DNA from: Agathobaculum ammoniilyticum
Lineage (GTDB): Bacteria; Bacillota; Clostridia; Oscillospirales; Butyricicoccaceae
DNA: 64,000 nucleotides
NCBI RefSeq assembly: GCF_025567315.1
Contig: NZ_JAOQJE010000013.1
Location: 1-64,000, forward strand
Reading direction: 5' to 3'
The notes beneath the pieces were generated by a model. It saw only the letters and a list, made by a program, of their open reading frames with translations. It was not told where the DNA came from and searched no databases. Each line of letters opens with the position of its first letter. Positions within the stretch are counted from its first letter, which is position 1. The position numbers were made by a program, and so were the translations under genes. Shown in pieces: positions 59,613 to 64,000 of the stretch.

Positions 59613-60117
59613 GCCGCGCCCTCGCTTCCATCCGGCGCCTGCCGCGCTCGATAAAACCGCGTTCGAGCTGGTAGCGCACATTCACCCAGAAAAAGCGGCG
59701 GTCCAGCGTCTGCACATAGCAGGTCAGCGCGCCGACACGGTTGCCGCCGAACACGTCGGTAAAGATCTGGTCGCCCACCACGGCGGTCTGGGAGAGCGGC
59801 ACGCCCAGCCGCTCAGCCGCGCGCTGGAACCCGCCGGAAAACGGCTTCCCCGCGCGACTGATGAAATCCACACCGAGCGCGGCGCAGAATTTCTCCACGC
59901 GCGCGGCCCTGTTATTGGAAAACACCAGCACCTTCATCCCCGCGTCGCGCAGCGCGCGCACAAACGGCGCCAGAGAATCCGGCGGCAGCGCAGCCTTATG
60001 CGAGGCCATCGTGCCGTCCAGGTCGATCAGCACGCTGCGCACATGGTTCTCGCGCAGCAATTGCGGGGTAATGTCATAAATCGACTCAAATACATAGTCG
60101 GGAATCAGTTTACTCAT
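59605..60117 (-). CDS. YqeG family HAD-type phosphatase
   Basis: A 170-residue HAD IIIA hydrolase. Motif I is VLIDLDGTMASHK (Asp nucleophile and acid), motif II KVLVFSNN, motif III/IV TAVVGDQIFTDVFGGNR. The N-terminal LIPDYVFESIYDITPQLLREN is typical of YqeG. Relatives act on phosphatidylglycerol phosphate or have unknown substrates. First gene of the yqeG, endonuclease-like, aroQ, M24, GNAT operon. Confidence 0.9.
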   Translation of the reverse strand: MSKLIPDYVFESIYDITPQLLRENHVRSVLIDLDGTMASHKAALPPDSLAPFVRALRDAGMKVLVFSNNRAARVEKFCAALGVDFISRAGKPFSGGFQRAAERLGVPLSQTAVVGDQIFTDVFGGNRVGALTCYVQTLDRRFFWVNVRYQLERGFIERGRRRMEARARHD

Positions 60118-60207
60118 TCGTTTACTCCTGCGTTCTCACTTTGGGAATTGCCACATATAGTGTAATGGAATTTGTCCAAAAAGTCCAGAGCAAGGGAGTC
60201 GATCACA

Positions 60208-60978
60208 ATGGTATATACGAAAAATCTCATCCTGGTATGCACCGGCCGCGACACGGTATATGCGGCGAAGCACGGCATCCCCGTGCTGCACCTCTGTCTT
60301 GGCATCACGCCCACCGGCGCGCTGCAGCGCCTGCAGCTTCCCACTGTGCAGGCGCGCTGCCTGCTGGGCCTGTGCGACCCGCCGCGTTCGCTCGCCGACT
60401 GCAATGCAGACAGGCTTGCCGCCGACCTGGTGTTCGAGGCAAAGCGCACGGACGCGCCCGGTGTGTTCGCGGATTTTGAGCACGATACCCCGCGCGGCCG
60501 GATGCTGCTCGCTGCGTTCGACAAGGCGCTGCACGAAGCGGAAATCCCGTTCTACGTCCCGCTCGCCTGCGGTCGGTCGCTGACGCATGCGATCCTCACC
60601 ACGCCGACCGCGCTGTCCGGCGGCAGCCTGACCGACTACATCTCCTCCCTGCAGGGCATTTACGGTGCAGCCCGCATCGCGGCGTTCCTGCAGCCGGTCT
60701 CGCAGGATTTCACGCTTCCGTCCAACTCGCCCAACGGCAAACCGCTCACCAACACCGAGCGCGAAACCCTGCTCGGCCGCACCGGATCGCAGACCTTTTT
60801 CTCCCGCGAGCTGTGCGCCAAGTATTTCACCTATACGGACAGCGAGGGACGCGCGCACTTTGTCCTGTTCGACGATGCCTCCACGCTCGAGGCCAAGCTC
60901 GCGCAACTGTCCGGCTGCGGCGTGCAGGCCGTGTTCGCCCTGTTTCCGGACGCAAAGCAACTGCTCAGTCCGTCGTGA
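60208..60978 (+). CDS. Uncharacterised protein, faint resemblance to GH18-type domains
   Basis: A 256-residue soluble protein starting MVYTKNLILVCTGRDTVYAA. I recognise no family with confidence. The C-terminal EGRAHFVLFDDASTLEAKLAQLSGCGVQAVFALF resembles the closing strand-helix of spore-lytic GH18 proteins, where WFEDARS and a following helix occur. The catalytic DxxDxDxE motif of chitinases is not seen, so it would be a non-catalytic relative if related. Start at 60208 has GGGAG upstream. Its stop overlaps the ybaK stop region by 14 bases on the other strand. Confidence 0.5.
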   Translation: MVYTKNLILVCTGRDTVYAAKHGIPVLHLCLGITPTGALQRLQLPTVQARCLLGLCDPPRSLADCNADRLAADLVFEAKRTDAPGVFADFEHDTPRGRMLLAAFDKALHEAEIPFYVPLACGRSLTHAILTTPTALSGGSLTDYISSLQGIYGAARIAAFLQPVSQDFTLPSNSPNGKPLTNTERETLLGRTGSQTFFSRELCAKYFTYTDSEGRAHFVLFDDASTLEAKLAQLSGCGVQAVFALFPDAKQLLSPS

Positions 60979-61444
60979 CCGGCGCGGTCCTGGCCCGCGT
61001 CAGGCCGAGCAGGTCCGCCGGCGCGCACTCGATTTGGAAACCGATCCTGCCTGCGGAGACAATGACAGACGGCAGGCGGCTCACACTTTCGTCAAACACG
61101 GTCGGGAACGCCTTTTTCATCCCGACCGGCGAGCAGCCGCCGCGCACATACCCCGTCAGGCCGAGCAGTTCTCGGACATGCACCAGTTCGACCGCCTTTT
61201 CCCCCGCCGCCTTGGCCGCTTTTTTCAGGTCAAGCTCCTTCGCCACCGGAATGACGAACACATGGCAGCTGCCCGACCGGCCGCGCGCCACCAGCGTCTT
61301 GAACACCTGCGCCTCATCCTGTCCCAAAAGCCGCGCGACCGTTGCGCCGTCTACCGCTTCCTTGCCGTGTGGATACGCATGCGCCGTATAGGGGATCCTG
61401 TGCTGCTCCAGCACCCGCATTACATTGGTTTTATCCGAAGCCAT
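60965..61444 (-). CDS. ybaK: Cys-tRNA(Pro)/Cys-tRNA(Cys) deacylase, YbaK/EbsC
   Basis: A 159-residue editing enzyme that hydrolyses mischarged Cys-tRNA-Pro. Typical motifs: NVMRVLEQHRIPYTAHAYPH, QVFKTLVARG with the essential Lys, VIPVAKELDLKKAAKAAGEK, LTGYVRGGCSPVGMKKAFPTVFDE, ISAGRIGFQIE-like end. Length fits. Monocistronic. Confidence 0.93.
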   Translation of the reverse strand: MASDKTNVMRVLEQHRIPYTAHAYPHGKEAVDGATVARLLGQDEAQVFKTLVARGRSGSCHVFVIPVAKELDLKKAAKAAGEKAVELVHVRELLGLTGYVRGGCSPVGMKKAFPTVFDESVSRLPSVIVSAGRIGFQIECAPADLLGLTRARTAPVTTD

Positions 61445-61513
61445 CGTCCTCGCTCCTATCTGCGTTTTATACAGATATTATAGCTATTGTTTGTGCAACA
61501 AGCAAGAAATATC

Positions 61514-61544
61514 AAAGGGGTTTCTCTGAGGAGAAACCCCTTTT
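61514..61544. terminator. Terminator between ybaK promoter region and the SLH gene end
   Basis: AAAGGGGTTTCTC, loop TGAG, GAGAAACCCCTTTT (61514-61544); ends the minus-strand SLH gene at 61560. Confidence 0.85.
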
Positions 61545-61559
61545 CCCGCACCGCCCGTT

Positions 61560-63410
61560 TTATTTTTCGCGCGCGATGATGATGCGGATGCGCCCGCAGT
61601 CCCCTGTATCCTTATCATAATAGCAGGTGATGCTGTATGAATCGAAATTGTTCCGCAGTTCGGTCAGTGAGAGCAGGCTGTAGCTCGCGTTTTCGGACCG
61701 GTATACCGCGCACTCATCCGAAAACAGCCAACTGTCCCCGTCCTTGGACACTCCGAGCTGCGTGATGGTATCCGGATTCTTGATCGCCTTCAGCGCGCTC
61801 ACCGCGGAAAGCTGCCCGTCCTCGACCGTCAGCCTGGCCGGTCCGTTGGAGGCGCCCAGCGTCCTGCCGTTGGTGGAAAGCGTCTGTTTTTCTCCATTCA
61901 CCAGGTAAGTATAGCTGCCGGAAACGCTCATATCGTCCGACTGCTCCTTGACGCTGGTGATGATGCCGTATTCATACAGGTCGCCGGTAAAATCGCGCAG
62001 GATCAGGTCGGTGATCTCGCCCGCGCCGTTCGTCGCGCAGTAGCGCACGTCCGTGGAGTCCAGCGCTGCGCCGTTTAAGCGGGAGTAATACACCCGCTTG
62101 GCGCTTGAGGCGTTGGTATCCAGGATGCGCACGTCCTTTGCCATCGTTTTGCTGCCGATCGTGTAGCCGGACACCGCCCCGCGCACCGTGGAGGACTTCA
62201 GGATAGAAACATCGGTTTCGGACGAGCCGAAACCGATGGATACCAGGTCCCCTGTGCTGATCGAGGTCCGTGTGCAGGGATATACATAGCTGTTGCCATC
62301 CATAGCCGTGACCGTAATGGTGCGCGAGGTATAGGCGTTGCCGACCGAATTGTAGTATGTGCCGGTCCCCGTGGCGGTCACCATGCCGACAACCTCGGAC
62401 ACATATTCGTCCGCCGGCAGCGCGGCGGCGACCTTGCCGTCGCGCCCGAGCAGCAGGGTCACGATATCGCCTACATTCAGCCCGCCCAGCGTGGACAGCT
62501 CGAAAGCGGCGTCGCTGGTTTCGATCTCATAGGTGTTGCCCGCGACCGTCACGGAGGTCGGGGACGCCGCCGAGGGCGAGGCGGACTGGTAGGTGCCTGT
62601 CACCGCGTTGGCATACGCCCATACCGCGGAGCCGGTGTAATACACCACGTCGTACCGTTGTATCGCATCCGCGGAGGATGTGTAGCCGTTGCGGTACACG
62701 GTTTTCCCCTCTGTCGAAACGATGCTGGATATGCCGTTTTCCACAATGTAGGGTCCCTTCATCGTATCAGAAACGATATTCAGGTAATCGATCTCATCGT
62801 TTTCGTTCAGCGTGTAACCCAGCATCTGCGCGTAGACCTGTCCGTCCTTGGTATCCGCGTTGAGCAGGTTGTAAAACAGGTACATCATGTTCCGCCGTGT
62901 CATGGCCGAACCCTGCGACGCGGTGACCTTGCTGTCCAGCCCCAGCGATTCGTACAGGGCGAGCTGCCCATACGGATAGGAGCCGGAAAAGTCCTCGGTC
63001 GTGTAACCGAGCAGCTTGAGTACGCCGGTCGCGGCCTCCTCCAGCGTGACGGTTTTGTCCGGCCGGAAGCTGCCGTCCAGATAGCCGGTCAGCCAGCCCT
63101 GCTGCACGGCGGTCTTGATATAGCCTGCCGCCCAGTGGGTATATGGCACATCCTTGAACGGGGAAGAATTGGATGCCCCCGCCACCTTGTCCTGATAGGT
63201 GGAGGCCGCAACGAGCATCTTCGCGTATTCCGCGCGGGTGACCGTTTTGTCTAGGTTCATATCCCCGTTTGGGTCGCCCACCATAATCTCCGTGGACCGG
63301 ATCACCTGCTCGATCACACTATCCGATACCTCGGACGTGGCCAGCGCGGCGGGCAGGCCGCCCAGCAGCACTGCCGCCGCCGTCAGCAGCGAAAGCAGTT
63401 TTTTCTTCAA
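61560..63410 (-). CDS. SLH-domain surface protein
   Basis: A 616-residue secreted protein. Signal peptide (KKKLLSLLTAAAVLLGGLPAALA), SLH repeats up to ~residue 215: an N-terminal partial unit with MVGDPNGDMNLDKTVTRAEYAKML, then FKDVPYTHWAAGYIKTAVQQGWLTGYLDGSFRP, and a third with ALYESLGLD. The rest is beta-rich repeats (TVYRNGYTSS, ITVTAMDGNSYVYPC, GAVSGYTIGSKTMAKDV) without a catalytic motif. The start at the TTG 63410 has AGGAGG with 8-base spacing; an upstream ATG has none. Role: wall-bound surface layer or scaffold protein. Confidence 0.87.
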   Translation of the reverse strand: MKKKLLSLLTAAAVLLGGLPAALATSEVSDSVIEQVIRSTEIMVGDPNGDMNLDKTVTRAEYAKMLVAASTYQDKVAGASNSSPFKDVPYTHWAAGYIKTAVQQGWLTGYLDGSFRPDKTVTLEEAATGVLKLLGYTTEDFSGSYPYGQLALYESLGLDSKVTASQGSAMTRRNMMYLFYNLLNADTKDGQVYAQMLGYTLNENDEIDYLNIVSDTMKGPYIVENGISSIVSTEGKTVYRNGYTSSADAIQRYDVVYYTGSAVWAYANAVTGTYQSASPSAASPTSVTVAGNTYEIETSDAAFELSTLGGLNVGDIVTLLLGRDGKVAAALPADEYVSEVVGMVTATGTGTYYNSVGNAYTSRTITVTAMDGNSYVYPCTRTSISTGDLVSIGFGSSETDVSILKSSTVRGAVSGYTIGSKTMAKDVRILDTNASSAKRVYYSRLNGAALDSTDVRYCATNGAGEITDLILRDFTGDLYEYGIITSVKEQSDDMSVSGSYTYLVNGEKQTLSTNGRTLGASNGPARLTVEDGQLSAVSALKAIKNPDTITQLGVSKDGDSWLFSDECAVYRSENASYSLLSLTELRNNFDSYSITCYYDKDTGDCGRIRIIIAREK

Positions 63411-63527
63411 GAGTAACTCCTCCTTTTTTGTGCGCCCATCGCGGAGGCGAGGGCGGGTTATCCGAAAATGGTTTCCGCTGGAACTTTTTTCGGTATCCAA
63501 GGGGGAACCTGCCCCCTCGCGTGCTTT

Positions 63528-64000
63528 TCAGTCGTACCGCAGCGCGTCGATCGGGTTGAGCTTCGCCGCCTTGTTCGCGGGCATGAAGCCGAAGAACACG
63601 CCGATAAACACGGAAACGCCGAAGCTGATTGCAACCGCGCCCACGCTCGGCGTCGTGGTCATGCCAATGATCTGACCGGCGATCACCGCGACCACCGAGC
63701 CGAACACAATGCCGATCACGCCGCCCAGGGCGGAGGTCGTACCCGCTTCGATCACGAACTGCCGCATGATATCCTTTTTCTTCGCGCCGAGCGACTTGCG
63801 GATGCCGATTTCGCGGGTGCGCTCCGTGACCGAGACCAACATGATGTTCATAATGCCGATGCCGCCGACCAGCAGCGAGATGCCCGCGATGCCGACCAGC
63901 ACCATGGTCATCATATTGGTCATTTCGGTCATGGAATCCACCATTTCCTGCATGTCAGAGATCATGTAATAATCGTCGTTCTGGAACACCGCATACAGCG
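63528..64000 (-). CDS. MacB-type ABC transporter permease, C-terminal part
   Basis: The last ~157 residues of a FtsX/MacB-family permease; the start is outside the window. Three membrane helices (MVLVGIAGISLLVGGIGIMNIMLVSV, GGVIGIVFGSVVAVIAGQIIG, VAISFGVSVFIGVFFGFMPA) and the hallmark cytoplasmic loop VTERTREIGIRKSLGAKKKDIMRQF with the tail AAKLNPIDALRYD. Such permeases work with a MacA-like fusion protein and an ATPase in export of peptides or drugs, presumably encoded just outside. It ends 118 bases before the SLH gene's start region. Confidence 0.92.
   Translation of the reverse strand, partial: LYAVFQNDDYYMISDMQEMVDSMTEMTNMMTMVLVGIAGISLLVGGIGIMNIMLVSVTERTREIGIRKSLGAKKKDIMRQFVIEAGTTSALGGVIGIVFGSVVAVIAGQIIGMTTTPSVGAVAISFGVSVFIGVFFGFMPANKAAKLNPIDALRYD

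Overview
The window looks like chromosomal DNA of an anaerobic Firmicute of the class Clostridia, probably Oscillospirales. Evidence: three S-layer-homology (SLH) surface proteins plus a CsaB-type pyruvyltransferase, a YesMN-type two-component pair, a purine operon with separate AICAR transformylase and archaeal-type IMP cyclohydrolase, an archaeal-type AspRS, a YqeG/AroQ/M24 cluster, AGGAGG ribosome sites and sigma-A promoters with 17-base spacers. No rRNA, tRNA or CRISPR array was seen. The genus cannot be fixed from this sequence.

Layout. 1-4.6 kb is eroded: a lipoprotein start, a flagellin 3' part joined head-to-head to a chemotaxis-receptor tail, and a coupled MarR/MATE/kinase-like trio in which all three genes are broken. 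4.7-14.7 kb is one minus-strand locus: a TIM-barrel sugar isomerase, a zinc polyol-type dehydrogenase, a complete Liv-type ABC transporter, then a sensor kinase and an AraC-type response regulator. A decayed IS3-family element (14.7-16.0 kb) sits on the isomerase start codon, followed by mobile-element debris and small regulators to 18.5 kb. At 18.9-21.6 kb a glycosyltransferase precedes a threonine-rich collagen-like protein.

21.6-32.5 kb holds thioredoxin, Ogg-type glycosylase, a DUF3783 protein, a ZIP metal transporter behind a near-perfect promoter with an overlapping palindrome, an RNHCP protein behind a leader that looks like a translation-coupled attenuator, a HEPN-like protein, an RNA methyltransferase, an M16 protease carrying SLH repeats, and an ECF sigma/anti-sigma pair with two matching tandem promoters. 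32.9-42.6 kb is the purine operon purE-C-F-M-N-O-H, two unknown membrane proteins, purD and an unknown gene, preceded by a 36-codon leader ORF and a terminator. PurF lacks its usual N-terminal cysteine.

42.6-48.3 kb is a cell-surface polysaccharide locus (glycosyltransferase, glycosyltransferase-CsaB fusion, flippase). CsaB pyruvylates the wall polymer that SLH domains bind, so it fits the SLH proteins at 27.7, 50.7 and 61.6 kb. The rest carries AspRS, a second ECF sigma/anti-sigma pair, an HTH/DUF2975 pair whose membrane partner has an early stop, an HPr-like protein without the catalytic histidine, the YqeG/AroQ/M24 housekeeping cluster, a YbaK deacylase and the end of a MacB-type permease.

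Strongest leads: the RNHCP leader (24.34-24.61 kb), the duplicated ECF promoters (32.48-32.59 kb), the purE leader ORF, the PurF without Cys, and the collagen/glycosyltransferase pair.
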